Part shown: one piece after another, positions 8,863-18,731 of the stretch
Numbering within the stretch: the stretch's first letter is position 1
How the letters are laid out: the number at the start of each line of letters is the position of its first letter
NCBI GenBank assembly: GCA_022701545.1
Contig: JAKOOG010000303.1
Coordinates: forward strand, 1-41,029
Length of the DNA: 41,029 nt
From: Weeksellaceae bacterium
GTDB lineage: Bacteria > Bacteroidota > Bacteroidia > Flavobacteriales > Weeksellaceae
Direction: 5' to 3'
The notes under the pieces: generated by a model
Seen by the model: only the letters and a program-made list of their open reading frames with translations
Database searches by the model: none
Told to the model about the DNA's origin: nothing
Program-made: the position numbers and the translations under genes

Positions 8863-9480
8863 ATGAATTTGCAGGAAAGGTTTTCACTTCATTGTCTGAG
8901 ATTTATAAACGACCATCAGCTCATCGAAAGCTTATGGAGAGAAATCGATAAGAAGTATACCGGAACAGGCAGGCACTATCACAATCTGCAACATCTTGAG
9001 CATATGTTTTCCGAGCTTGATGCCGTAAGGGATCACATAGCCGATTTTGCAACCGTCACCTTCTCCGTTTTCTACCATGATGTTGTGTATGATGCCGCTT
9101 CAAAAACCAATGAAGAAAAGAGTGCAGAATTCGCAGCATTGAGAATGAAAAGAATGAATATCGATGAGCGTACAATCGAGAAAGTTTCAGAACAGATTAT
9201 TGCTACGGAAACACATCATCCATCCCATGATCCCGGTACCAGCTATCTCCTGGATGCCGATCTTTCCGTTCTGGGAAAAGACCGGGAAGCCTATCGGGAT
9301 TACACCCGGAAAATAAGGAAAGAATATGCTATCTATCCTGATTTTCTCTACAAACCGGGAAGAAGGAAAGTCCTGCAGCATTTTTTAGGGCTTGAAAGCA
9401 TTTTTAAGACTGATGAATTCAAGAATGCATATGAAGATCAGGCAAGGGAAAATATTAAATGGGAGATTGAAAATTTGTAG
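8863..9480 (+). CDS. predicted HD-superfamily metal-dependent hydrolase
   Basis: YTGTGRHYHNLQHLEHM, FYHDVVYD, ATETHHP, LLDADLSVLG. Confidence 0.85.
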   Translation: MNLQERFSLHCLRFINDHQLIESLWREIDKKYTGTGRHYHNLQHLEHMFSELDAVRDHIADFATVTFSVFYHDVVYDAASKTNEEKSAEFAALRMKRMNIDERTIEKVSEQIIATETHHPSHDPGTSYLLDADLSVLGKDREAYRDYTRKIRKEYAIYPDFLYKPGRRKVLQHFLGLESIFKTDEFKNAYEDQARENIKWEIENL

Positions 9481-9632
9481 GGGTTAAAGTCAAGGGTGAA
9501 TTCTGTTTCGTAGGTGAATGATGAATTTTAAACGGTATTCAATTTAATCAGGATAAAATCCTCGCAACTTAAAGCACAAGACATCAAAACCTCTTGCGGC
9601 TTTGCGCTTACCAAGACTAGCATCATGTAAAA

Positions 9633-9677
9633 ATTCACTATTCACCATTGATAAGCGGAGCGGATTCACTATTCACC
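9633..9677. repeat. two copies of ATTCACTATTCACC, 31-bp period
   Basis: 9633-9646 and 9664-9677 identical. Confidence 0.7.
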
Positions 9678-9687
9678 CATTTATCAT

Positions 9688-10464
9688 TCACTCTTTCAGA
9701 AGGCTGTTGATAAAGCTGCCGGCTTTTTCCAGTACAATTTCCGGAACTTCCTTATGCGGCGTATGTCCGACGTTGGGAATAATCAGTTTTTCTGCTGTTC
9801 CGCTTACCTGCTTAACCGTTTTTTCAATCTGATCCAATGTTCCGTATTCATCGGCTTCTCCCTGAATAAACAACAATGGGGAAGTCACATTCTTTAATAC
9901 ATATTCAATATTCCAGTTTCTGAAACGGCTGCTGAGCCAGATTTCCGTCCACGCCTTTACCATCAATTCTGTTTTATCACCATGGTATTTCGAAAGACGT
10001 TCGGGGAGATTGGTCGTTTTATAGGATTCCCAAGCATTTTTTACACCTTGTACGGTTACCTCCTCCACGAAAATATGTCCGGCCTCACAGATGGCTGCTC
10101 TTATCTTTTCAGGGTATTTTGAAGCGGCAATCAGGACAATGGTCCCGCCGTCGCTGTGCCCGAAAAGGATGGCATCATTTATTTCCAATTCATTCAACAG
10201 ATCATTCAGCACATCGGCTTCGGTTTCCATATAATGATTTTCCCTTTCGTGGGTAGGCATAGGAAAGGATTTCCCATATCCCAGACGGTCGTATGTTAAC
10301 ACATTGCATTGAACCGCTTTCCCTAATTCTGACGGAAAATTTCTCCAGAGCTGAGTGCAGCCTAAGGAATCATGCAGAAAAACAAGGGTCGGCCTGTTTT
10401 TCAATGCATGATCATATTCAGTGTAAAGCTTCTGCCCTTTTACCTCAATAATCCTCCCTTTCAT
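9688..10464 (-). CDS. alpha/beta hydrolase
   Basis: LVFLHDSLGCTQLW, LFGHSDGGTIVL nucleophile elbow, IIPNVGHTPH. Confidence 0.9.
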   Translation of the reverse strand: MKGRIIEVKGQKLYTEYDHALKNRPTLVFLHDSLGCTQLWRNFPSELGKAVQCNVLTYDRLGYGKSFPMPTHERENHYMETEADVLNDLLNELEINDAILFGHSDGGTIVLIAASKYPEKIRAAICEAGHIFVEEVTVQGVKNAWESYKTTNLPERLSKYHGDKTELMVKAWTEIWLSSRFRNWNIEYVLKNVTSPLLFIQGEADEYGTLDQIEKTVKQVSGTAEKLIIPNVGHTPHKEVPEIVLEKAGSFINSLLKE

Positions 10465-10480
10465 CCTGCCTGATATTCAA

Positions 10481-11470
10481 CTATAAGCTTGGGTTCCCTG
10501 CCTGGTTAAACTCTTCCAGTAAATTTCTGAAAACGGTTTCCACCGGTAAGACTTCATCGATCAAAGCCGAAACCTGCCCTATTTCCAGTTCGCCTTCCTC
10601 CATATCGCCTTCAAACATCCCTTTTTTTGCCCTTGCGCGGCCCAGGGAAGCGATAAGCGATTCTTTGCTCCTTCCGGTATTGTAAATTTCTTCAAGCTCA
10701 TTAAAGAACTTGTTTTTAACCATTCTTACGGGCGCCAGTTCTTTCAGCGTCAGATGGGTATCGCCTTCCTGAAGTTCGGTGATTTTGTGTTTCCAGTTTT
10801 CGTGGGCGCTGGCTTCCACGGTAGCCGCAAAACGCGAACCGATCTGAACGCCATCCGCTCCTAAAATCATGGCTGCCTTCATCTGAGAACCCAAAGCGAT
10901 TCCGCCTGCGGCAATCAGCGGTTTTGAAATATGCTTTTTCACATTCGGGATCAGGCAGAACGTCGTGGTCTCATCCCTGCCGTTATGGCCTCCGGCTTCA
11001 AAGCCTTCCGCTACAACCGCATCCACGCCTGCCTCTTCGCATTTCATGGCGAATCTGGTGGATGAAACGACGTGAGCTACTTTCAAACCTTCTTTCTGTA
11101 AGGTTTCCGTGTAGGTTTTAGGGTTTCCGGCAGAGGTAAAAACGATCTTCACGCCTTCTTCCAGAATTATGCTGATGACTTCATCCAGATTCGGGTACAG
11201 CATGGGAACATTTACCCCGAAAGGCTTGTCCGTTGCCTGCCTGCATTTGCGGATGTTTTCCCTTAGTACATCGGGATACATGCTTCCGGCACCGATCAGG
11301 CCCAGTCCGCCGCAATTGGAAACCGCCGAAGCGAGCTTCCACCCGGAATGCCAGATCATCCCGGCCTGGATGACCGGGTACTGAATGCCAAAGAGTTGGG
11401 TAATTTTATTCTGTTGCGACTGCATGTCGTGAAGCTTTTTTGCTGAATTGAAATCTATAAAACTGCTCAT
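10481..11470 (-). CDS. nitronate monooxygenase / NPD-like FMN enzyme
   Basis: YPVIQAGMIW, VVAEGFEAGGHNGRD, PLIAAGGIALGSQM, GADGVQIGSRF. Confidence 0.88.
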   Translation of the reverse strand: MSSFIDFNSAKKLHDMQSQQNKITQLFGIQYPVIQAGMIWHSGWKLASAVSNCGGLGLIGAGSMYPDVLRENIRKCRQATDKPFGVNVPMLYPNLDEVISIILEEGVKIVFTSAGNPKTYTETLQKEGLKVAHVVSSTRFAMKCEEAGVDAVVAEGFEAGGHNGRDETTTFCLIPNVKKHISKPLIAAGGIALGSQMKAAMILGADGVQIGSRFAATVEASAHENWKHKITELQEGDTHLTLKELAPVRMVKNKFFNELEEIYNTGRSKESLIASLGRARAKKGMFEGDMEEGELEIGQVSALIDEVLPVETVFRNLLEEFNQAGNPSL

Positions 11471-11516
11471 GTTGTAAAAATAATAAAAACCCCGGTTATC
11501 AGACTGTTTTGCATAA

Positions 11517-11544
11517 AAAAACCTTCAGAAATTCTGAAGGTTTC
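11517..11544 (-). terminator. hairpin ACCTTCAGAA/TTCTGAAGGT
   Basis: 10-bp perfect stem just after the 11548 stop on the minus strand. Confidence 0.75.
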
Positions 11545-11547
11545 GGT

Positions 11548-12918
11548 TTATTTTTTTACTGAATCTTTTTTCCAGTTTCCTTTGAAACTACAGGAGTCGT
11601 AGCGGCTGTCGATGGAAATGAATGTAGTTGGAAGTTTTGAATTTACATACTTTTCAACCATTTCATTCTTTTTCTTGTTCAGCGCCATCTGCTTGATTCT
11701 GTCATAATCCGTTTCCAGTGTAATTTTGTGTGCAGGGATTACGTCTTCTATTTTAATGATCTTTACCACTTTTCTCTTTCTTTCGTCTTCATCATCAAAA
11801 GCGGTCGTGATATCCCCTTTATTCAGACCTGCCAATTCATAGCTGATGGTTCCCGGAAGGGTTTCTCTTTCAATTTTGTTGGAACCGTCTGCCCCCGGAA
11901 TTACCCCGGCGTTGAATTTGGTTCTTTTATCGTCAGAAAATCTGAAAGTGGCATCTTTAAAAGTCATTTTTCCGTTTTGGATCAATCCCCGGATGCTGTC
12001 CAGTTTTGCTTTTGCGGTTTTCATTTCTTCATCCGTCGGTGTTGCCATCAGAAGAATATGTCTTGCATCATAGATTTTACCCGACTTTTTTACCAGCTGA
12101 ATGATATGGTATCCGAATTCCGACTCGATCGGTTCTGAAATCTCCCCTTCCTGAAGATTCAGTGCGGCTGCCTCGAATGGCTTTACCATCTGCCCTTTGG
12201 AAATATTTTTCATCAAACCTCCGTTTGAAGCCGATCCCGGATCTTCGGAATAGATTCTTGCCTGGCTTTCGAATGTTTCTCCGCCTTCGATGTCTTTTTT
12301 GATTTTCTTCAGCTTGTTGATCAGTTCGTCTTTATGGGCTTCCGTCAGCTTAGGGAACATCATGATCTGGGATAGGGAAACCTCATCCTTAATTTCCGGC
12401 AGCTGGGTTTTGAACATATTGTAGAAATCCGTAACTTCATTAGGTGTAACATCTGCCTTCTCCGTGATCCTCTGGTATTTTGCCTGCCCGTAATACTGAT
12501 CTGCATCAATTTTTTCGATGGCATTTTTCATTTCAAACCCATTTCTGAACTTATAGGCAGCGAGCATCGCTTTTTCGTCCGGGAACTGGGAAAGCAACTG
12601 CTGGTATTTTGCATTGGCCTGCTCCTTAATAGCTGCCGAGCGGTTTTCGATCAGAGTATCTTTTTTTGCTTCGTAAACAAGGAATTTATTGTTAAGAAAA
12701 TTTTCTAAAAACTCACACTTATCGATGTTAGAAGCTCCCTGCTGCTTTGCATAATTCATCTGCTCGTTTACATCGGACTCCAGCACTATTTCATCACCGA
12801 TTACAGCAGAGATCCCATCCACTAAATCTCCTTTTTTCAGCTGTGCGTCCATCGTATTTACGCCGAACAGCAGGATGAAAATTCCAAAAAGAAAAGTGAT
12901 CTTAAGTTTATTTGTCAT
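11548..12918 (-). CDS. SurA-like periplasmic peptidylprolyl isomerase
   Basis: signal peptide; two parvulin-like stretches (ARIYSEDPGSASNGG...EFGYHIIQLVK; ARHILLMATPTDEEM). Confidence 0.88.
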   Translation of the reverse strand: MTNKLKITFLFGIFILLFGVNTMDAQLKKGDLVDGISAVIGDEIVLESDVNEQMNYAKQQGASNIDKCEFLENFLNNKFLVYEAKKDTLIENRSAAIKEQANAKYQQLLSQFPDEKAMLAAYKFRNGFEMKNAIEKIDADQYYGQAKYQRITEKADVTPNEVTDFYNMFKTQLPEIKDEVSLSQIMMFPKLTEAHKDELINKLKKIKKDIEGGETFESQARIYSEDPGSASNGGLMKNISKGQMVKPFEAAALNLQEGEISEPIESEFGYHIIQLVKKSGKIYDARHILLMATPTDEEMKTAKAKLDSIRGLIQNGKMTFKDATFRFSDDKRTKFNAGVIPGADGSNKIERETLPGTISYELAGLNKGDITTAFDDEDERKRKVVKIIKIEDVIPAHKITLETDYDRIKQMALNKKKNEMVEKYVNSKLPTTFISIDSRYDSCSFKGNWKKDSVKK

Positions 12919-13006
12919 TTTACTATTTTAAACAAGTTGCAAATTTAGAATTCTTAATGAATTACACTAAATTTTTTATTATAAATATTTCTTAAAAGAA
13001 AAGTAT

Positions 13007-13930
13007 TTACCGGAGTTCCACGTCGAAAGTCGTCAGTTCTTTGAATTGCCTCAACCTTTCGAACACATCGGCTTCGCTTACTTCCTGAATTCTTTCCGTT
13101 CCGAATTTTTCAACGGTGAAGGATGCCATTGCAGAGCCTACGATTAAGGCAGATTTCATTGTATCAAAATCAAATTTCCCTTTTTTCGCGAGATAAGCGG
13201 CAAAACCTCCGGCGAAGGTATCTCCGGCTCCGGTAGGATCGAAAACATCTTCCAGAGGCAATGCAGGAATCGCAAATACTTTATTGTCGTGGAATAATAG
13301 AGCTCCGTGCTCTCCTTTTTTGATGATTACGTATTCCGGACCCATTCCGTGGATCTTTTTAGCGGCTTTTACCAGCGAATATTCTCCCGAAAGCTGTCTT
13401 GCCTCTTCGTCATTAATGGAAATAACGTCTGTTTTTGCAATCATTTCCATTAAAGTTTCCAATGCGGAATCCATCCAGAAATTCATGGTATCCAGGATAA
13501 CCAGCTTCGGACGGTTGTGCATTTTTTCCAATACGGAAAGCTGTACGCCCGGGTGAAGATTCCCCAGTAAAAGGATTTCTGCATCCTGCATGGAATCCGG
13601 GATTTTCGGATCAAAGTTTTCCAGCACGTTTACTTCCGTTGCCAGGGTGTCTCTTGTATTAAGATCGTTGTGGTATTTTCCTGCCCAGAAGAACGTTTTC
13701 CCTTCTTTTACAATTTCGATTCCTTCAATATTAATGGCTCTTTCCGTAAACATATCCAGATGTTCCTGATTGAAATCCCCTCCTACTACAGAAACGATTC
13801 CGGACTTAACGCCCAAAATGGATGAAGTGATCCCGATATACGTGGCTGCACCCCCTAAAATTTTATCTGTTTTCCCGAATGGCGTTTCGATTGCGTCGAA
13901 CGCAACACTTCCTACAACTAAAAGTTTCAT
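13007..13930 (-). CDS. PfkB-family sugar/nucleoside kinase
   Basis: GGAATYIGITSSILG, VIIKKGEHGALLF, DPTGAGDTFAGGF. Confidence 0.9.
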   Translation of the reverse strand: MKLLVVGSVAFDAIETPFGKTDKILGGAATYIGITSSILGVKSGIVSVVGGDFNQEHLDMFTERAINIEGIEIVKEGKTFFWAGKYHNDLNTRDTLATEVNVLENFDPKIPDSMQDAEILLLGNLHPGVQLSVLEKMHNRPKLVILDTMNFWMDSALETLMEMIAKTDVISINDEEARQLSGEYSLVKAAKKIHGMGPEYVIIKKGEHGALLFHDNKVFAIPALPLEDVFDPTGAGDTFAGGFAAYLAKKGKFDFDTMKSALIVGSAMASFTVEKFGTERIQEVSEADVFERLRQFKELTTFDVELR

Positions 13931-13958
13931 ATTTTTTTCAAAGTATTATAAAAGTCAA

Positions 13959-14516
13959 TTATTTTTTCCATTCAAAGGTGTCGAGCAGGTGCTTCATATC
14001 TTTTTTGATATAGTCTACTGCAGGAGCCAGTGAATCAGGCTTCGGCCTGGTGTTGAAATATAAGTAAGCCGTCACGAAATGCTTCGTGCTGTCTGTGATG
14101 TAAAACTGAAGATTGGATGCGCTCTGGCCTTTCAGCTCGTAAAAGTTTCCGTATACCTTTCTGTCCGGGTATTCAAAAGATTTTGTATCGATGGCGCTGG
14201 CCTTGATGGTATGCTCGTACACCATTTTTTCCGCTTCCTTGATATGATCTGCAAAATCATTCTGTATCGGATAATACGTAACGAAGATCTTGGCTTTCAT
14301 TTTCGGATAGTTCAGATAGTACCAGCACGGTTTTTTGGCATCCGTAATCTTTGCAAAATCAGAATATTCAAAGGTATAATTACAGTTGTTTTCAAATTTG
14401 CGGTACTGAGGCTTCGGATATTCCAGGCGGAGCTCTCCGTAGGGCTTGGGCACCGGATCTTTTCCACACGACACCAAAAGCAGGGCTACAAAAATAAAAA
14501 TCGCGTTTTTAAACAT
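13959..14516 (-). CDS. gldD: gliding motility lipoprotein GldD
   Basis: LLLVSCGKDPVPKPYGELRLEYPKPQYRKF lipobox and GldD-like N-terminus. Confidence 0.85.
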   Translation of the reverse strand: MFKNAIFIFVALLLVSCGKDPVPKPYGELRLEYPKPQYRKFENNCNYTFEYSDFAKITDAKKPCWYYLNYPKMKAKIFVTYYPIQNDFADHIKEAEKMVYEHTIKASAIDTKSFEYPDRKVYGNFYELKGQSASNLQFYITDSTKHFVTAYLYFNTRPKPDSLAPAVDYIKKDMKHLLDTFEWKK

Positions 14517-14950
14517 TTTGCAAAAGTACAAATTAGATTCCAGATTTCGGAAGACAAATTTCAGCATTTCAGGGTTTTGAATTTAATACCAATACTGCTT
14601 TTGAACACAGAGCGCACAGCGTAATTTTTACTGCTGACTGCTTTTAGTCCACAGAGCCATTTCACCTGGAAGAGACCGCGAAGAGGAATTTTTAGCACCT
14701 CAGTTATTTTTAATCTTTCCGAGGTTCTTTTAATACTCCATTTAAATCCCTACGGGAGTGGCAAATGGGATGGCTATATTTCAAAACCCGCATTTTCAGA
14801 CATCTCTGTCATTGAATGCGTCGAACCTTTTATTTCCATTAGGAGTCTAACCCTGAATCTTTCCGTAATTTCTCCTGTATTCTGTTGAGATTCCTGCATT
14901 ATAAAAAAGTGAGACCACAGCCAGGGAGAAAAGTTTCCGTTGATGTATGA

Positions 14951-15997
14951 TTACAAGAACCGGTAGGCTTCTTCATAATTGTTGATATACGTTTCCAAGG
15001 GTTTTGGAAACGATTTTTCGTGGGACGCTTCTACATTGGTAACCAGATAGTTGTTTTCAGCGATGAAACCGTTCCAGGCTTCTTCGGAACTTACTTCTAC
15101 GTTATAAATTTCAATGCTGAGGTTTTTGTGGGTCAGTTTATGGCTTACCGTTTTTACGCCTACCGTGAACGGTACCAGCGCATCGGAAATCTCAGGCGGA
15201 AATTCAAACAGTTTTTTCCAAATGAAATCATCTTTTCGCTGCTGAATCAGGAACTGGCCGTTTCTGTGGACGAAGTAATATTTTAATTCGAGGTCTTTGG
15301 CTTTTATTTTTTTGGCTTTAACAGGAAATTCGGAGACTTTGTTCATGGAGAAAGCCAGGCAGTCTCCATTTAAAGGGCATTCCCGGCAAAGCGGATTTTT
15401 GGGTTTACAGATTTCGGAACCCAGATCCATCATGGCCTGATTGAAATCGCCCACCTCATCCGGTAAAATGAGATGCGCCAATTCCGAAAAGTAATTGAAA
15501 GCCCTTGAATTGGAAATGTCGAAACCGTCCGCAAAAACACGGCTTAAAACACGATAGAAATTCCCATCCACCGCTGGAATCTTTCCATTGAAGCAGATGC
15601 TGGAAACTGCCGCCGCCGTGTATTTCCCGACTCCTTTCAGCTTTAAAATCTCTTCGTATTCATGAGGAAAACTTCCGTGGTAGTCGTTCATGATCTGCCG
15701 AGCAGCTTTATGAATATTGATCGCCCGCGAATAATAGCCCAGGCCTTTCCAATACAGCAGCACTTCATCTTCTTCGGCTTCTGCCAGTGTCTTCACATCC
15801 GGAAATCTGGCAACAAAATTATTGTAATGTCCTAAGCCCTGACTGATTCTGGTCTGCTGGAAGACAATTTCGCAAATCCATATTTTATAGGGATCTTTGG
15901 TCTGTCTGAAAGGCAAATCTCTGGCATTTTTTCCGTACCAGATGAGAAGTTTATTGCCGATATGCCTGAAGTCCGGCTCCTTATTTATGTTTTCCAA
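14951..15997 (-). CDS. mutY: A/G-specific adenine glycosylase MutY
   Basis: WICEIVFQQTRISQG, LKGVGKYTAAAVSSICF, VDGNFYRVLSR, Fe-S cysteines CKPKNPLCRECPLNGDC. Confidence 0.95.
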   Translation of the reverse strand: MENINKEPDFRHIGNKLLIWYGKNARDLPFRQTKDPYKIWICEIVFQQTRISQGLGHYNNFVARFPDVKTLAEAEEDEVLLYWKGLGYYSRAINIHKAARQIMNDYHGSFPHEYEEILKLKGVGKYTAAAVSSICFNGKIPAVDGNFYRVLSRVFADGFDISNSRAFNYFSELAHLILPDEVGDFNQAMMDLGSEICKPKNPLCRECPLNGDCLAFSMNKVSEFPVKAKKIKAKDLELKYYFVHRNGQFLIQQRKDDFIWKKLFEFPPEISDALVPFTVGVKTVSHKLTHKNLSIEIYNVEVSSEEAWNGFIAENNYLVTNVEASHEKSFPKPLETYINNYEEAYRFL

Positions 15998-16123
15998 AAT
16001 TTCTAATCGTTATTCAGATATTCCGACAGTCTTAACACCAAGCTGATAAATTGGATTTTACAGCAGATAGCGAGCATACAGCGTCTTAATGTGTCAGAAT
16101 TTAAATATTGCAAAGATAATGCT

Positions 16124-16576
16124 TTATTGTTCAGGTTTTACCGAATAGACCGGTGCTGCTTTCAGCCATTGGTATTTCAGATTCATCGGCTTCGCGATAA
16201 AACGGTAGCCCTCCAGTTTTTTGAGATAGGTATAAGACGTAGAATCACGGCGGAACATCAGCCGCTGGCCGGAAAGAAACTGAAATGGAAAAGTCACCAG
16301 CGAATCCCTTGTGGTCTTAAGCACTTTCCCTGAATTTACCCGGTAGATAAAAATAGATTTGCCACGTCCGGAAGACTGATCAACCAGCTGAATATCCGAC
16401 GAAGAAACCACCATGTCACTTTCATCAAAACACTCCTGCGGCTTCATGATGTAGGCTTTCCCCTCCTGCCTTTCGTCGGCAAAAAGATCAATTTTATGAT
16501 TCTGATGAAGGTTCTTTTCTTCACAGCCCACCAATCCAATAAGTACCGGCAAAAAGTACAGCAGCTTTCTTTCCAT
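16124..16576 (-). CDS. small lipoprotein of unknown function
   Basis: MERKLLYFLPVLIGLVGCEE lipobox. Confidence 0.65.
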   Translation of the reverse strand: MERKLLYFLPVLIGLVGCEEKNLHQNHKIDLFADERQEGKAYIMKPQECFDESDMVVSSSDIQLVDQSSGRGKSIFIYRVNSGKVLKTTRDSLVTFPFQFLSGQRLMFRRDSTSYTYLKKLEGYRFIAKPMNLKYQWLKAAPVYSVKPEQ

Positions 16577-16602
16577 AATAATTTTGATAATTTGGTAGAA
16601 AA

Positions 16603-16628
16603 AAACCGATGTGAAATTCCATCGGTTT
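16603..16628 (-). terminator. hairpin AAACCGATG/CATCGGTTT after tssC
   Basis: 9-bp perfect stem. Confidence 0.65.
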
Positions 16629-16644
16629 TATATGTTAGTTAAGA

Positions 16645-18009
16645 TTAATCCTGAAGATATTCAGCGTCCCATTCGTTACCGTCATCTCCTTTATGACCGT
16701 CCAGTTTAATCACAAAACTCTTGGTAGGGAAATAAGGCGTTAAACGGATATCCAGCCAAACGCGGTCTTTGTTTACTTTGTCCTGCTCGAAACGAACGAT
16801 TTTGAATTTTTCGATCAGCTTGTCCGGACCTTTGATTCCGTCCAGGAATGTTACGATCTGCCTTCTTAAGTCGTCTTCATTCTTAGCGTTCCAGTTTTCG
16901 AAAGCTCTTCTGTTCAGGAAGTCCAGCAACACTTTTGTTACATAATCGAATACACGAACCACTGAATAAGTCTGAAGCCCGATATTGTCTCCGGTGAATA
17001 ACGTTTTGGCAGAGAATGCCATAATTTTTCCGTATTCGTTTACCATCGGTACCAATCCCATTTTTTCAAGCTGGGAAATTTCGCTTTTCTTCAGCTCGAA
17101 TTTCACGGCATCCACTTCATTGATGTTTCCGTGCTTCTTACCTGCTGCTACCTGAGACATCAGGGTTTTGTGGATTTTTCCGGCTAATGAAGTGGAAGGC
17201 GGAAGTTCTACATTTTCCTCTTCTCCTACTTCTTCGGCTTTTCCGCGGCCTACCAGCCAGTTACAGGTCATAATAACATTACTTCTGTGCAGCTCGCCTC
17301 CGGTAAGGTTGGCGGAATGAAATAAATCTACCACGTCATCCGGCTTGTCAAGATTGGCGAAATCCGTAATCATCATCACTTTATTTTCATTACAGATTTT
17401 TGCCCATTTTTCAATGACTTTATTGGAACCCAGATATCCCGGAACGGCAAGAATGGAATAATTATCTCTAAGGTCAAGACGGTCGTAGTAGTTTTTGAAT
17501 TCTTCTGCAACGGCATCGATAAACAACGGATTATCAAGGTCTGAAACCTGATCCAGGCTTGCATTGACAATGCTTACGTTGTCAACTTTATCCAACTCCG
17601 TATTTTTATAGAATTGGGCAACCGTTCTGTAATTGGTTTCCAGTAACCGAACGGCATCGAGCGTATTTTTAAGATTGGATTTTAAATTCTGATCGGCGGC
17701 CTGCGCTTTGGATTTACAGGTGTCTGCCATTTTATCTGCAGATTCGTTGCCTTCCAATAAGTCTACCCAAAGGTTGATCTTTTGAAGAAGCTCTTTTCGT
17801 TCATCTGCTTTGTTGCTGTCATTAAGGAAAATCTCCTTTCTGGCTTTTCTGGTGGGATTCATGTTTGCGATGCCGTCTACAACGGATTCTACAAAACCAA
17901 AACCACCTATTTTATTAAGTTCGGCAAGCGGATTACCTTTGGGCTGGCCTGCGTGTTGTTGCTGCCCCTGCTGTTGCTGGTTTTCAGCTGCCTGTAATTT
18001 ACTGTCCAT
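16645..18009 (-). CDS. tssC: T6SS(iii) contractile sheath large subunit TssC (DUF5458-like)
   Basis: Bacteroidota TssC-like layout (FVESVVDGIANMNPTRKARKEIFLND..., C-terminal WLDIRLTPYFPTKSFVIKLDGHKGDDGNEWDAEY). Confidence 0.8.
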   Translation of the reverse strand: MDSKLQAAENQQQQGQQQHAGQPKGNPLAELNKIGGFGFVESVVDGIANMNPTRKARKEIFLNDSNKADERKELLQKINLWVDLLEGNESADKMADTCKSKAQAADQNLKSNLKNTLDAVRLLETNYRTVAQFYKNTELDKVDNVSIVNASLDQVSDLDNPLFIDAVAEEFKNYYDRLDLRDNYSILAVPGYLGSNKVIEKWAKICNENKVMMITDFANLDKPDDVVDLFHSANLTGGELHRSNVIMTCNWLVGRGKAEEVGEEENVELPPSTSLAGKIHKTLMSQVAAGKKHGNINEVDAVKFELKKSEISQLEKMGLVPMVNEYGKIMAFSAKTLFTGDNIGLQTYSVVRVFDYVTKVLLDFLNRRAFENWNAKNEDDLRRQIVTFLDGIKGPDKLIEKFKIVRFEQDKVNKDRVWLDIRLTPYFPTKSFVIKLDGHKGDDGNEWDAEYLQD

Positions 18010-18029
18010 GATTCGTGTAAGTCTTTAGA

Positions 18030-18476
18030 TTATTTTTCAAGTTCTTGTGCCACTTCTTTCAATACATCGATGAAGGCAGCTCTGGTCTGATCATTCTCGA
18101 GCATATTGCGCAGAATTTTGTTGGTTTTCAGCTGGCGTACGATTTTATTGTACTGCTCCTGCTCTATGCTCAGCTGCTGTAGGTAGTCTGATTTCTGCGT
18201 AAGATTTCTGGGAGTGAAGTCTGCAAGGTTCTGAAAACGGAACTCTTCTTCTACTACATTACCGTCTTCCGTTTCGTGCTGAACGTGTACAGAAGGCTGG
18301 AAATGTCTGAAGACGTCGTCCACGGTTTTTAATCCTGTTACAATTTCAGGAACGTAAGATTCTTCTGTTGTAAGCTGGCTCACTATCAGTGACTTATTCT
18401 CCTGAATCTGCTGGATAGCTTCATTAGCGTCTACTTTTACTTCGTTTCCGCCAACGCCATAATTAAACATTGCCAT
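18030..18476 (-). CDS. tssB: T6SS(iii) sheath small subunit TssB-like
   Basis: MAMFNYGVGGNEVKVDANEAIQQIQENKSLIVSQLT...; immediately upstream of tssC; MAMFNYG start preferred over the ATG at 18578. Confidence 0.75.
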   Translation of the reverse strand: MAMFNYGVGGNEVKVDANEAIQQIQENKSLIVSQLTTEESYVPEIVTGLKTVDDVFRHFQPSVHVQHETEDGNVVEEEFRFQNLADFTPRNLTQKSDYLQQLSIEQEQYNKIVRQLKTNKILRNMLENDQTRAAFIDVLKEVAQELEK

Positions 18477-18676
18477 ATTGTTGTTATTTTGAGATTTCTT
18501 ATTTTGGTGTTCATTGTTTTTATCAGCATCAAATAACTGACCAATCCAATGCTTAAATTTAAAAAAAAACTGTAACATAAAAAATTTTGTTAAGATTTTT
18601 CTTGAAATATTATTTACCGGGCCAACATCAGTTGAAAACCGATATTTACGATATCACTAAACTAGGAAAAATAAAT

Positions 18677-18705
18677 AAAAAAACGCATCATTTTGATGCG
18701 TTTTT
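18677..18705 (-). terminator. hairpin ACGCATCA/TGATGCGT with T-run
   Basis: perfect stem just downstream of the M13 peptidase stop. Confidence 0.75.
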
Positions 18706-18731
18706 CATTTCTAACAATTTTCCGGCTTTTT

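Noticed and set aside
4342-14612. TTGAACACAGAG shared by 4342-4353 and 14601-14612
   Set aside because: Only 12 bp of clear identity; flanks do not align well enough to call a repeat family.
14774-14899. 41-aa minus-strand ORF MQESQQNTGEITERFRVRLLMEIKGSTHSMTEMSENAGFEI in the gldD-mutY gap
   Set aside because: No convincing promoter or coding bias; lies in repeat-like intergenic DNA.
18477-18578. 34-aa N-terminal extension of TssB (MLQFFFKFKHWIGQLF...)
   Set aside because: Low-complexity, AT-rich and Asn-rich before the standard MAMFNYG start; not supported as part of TssB.
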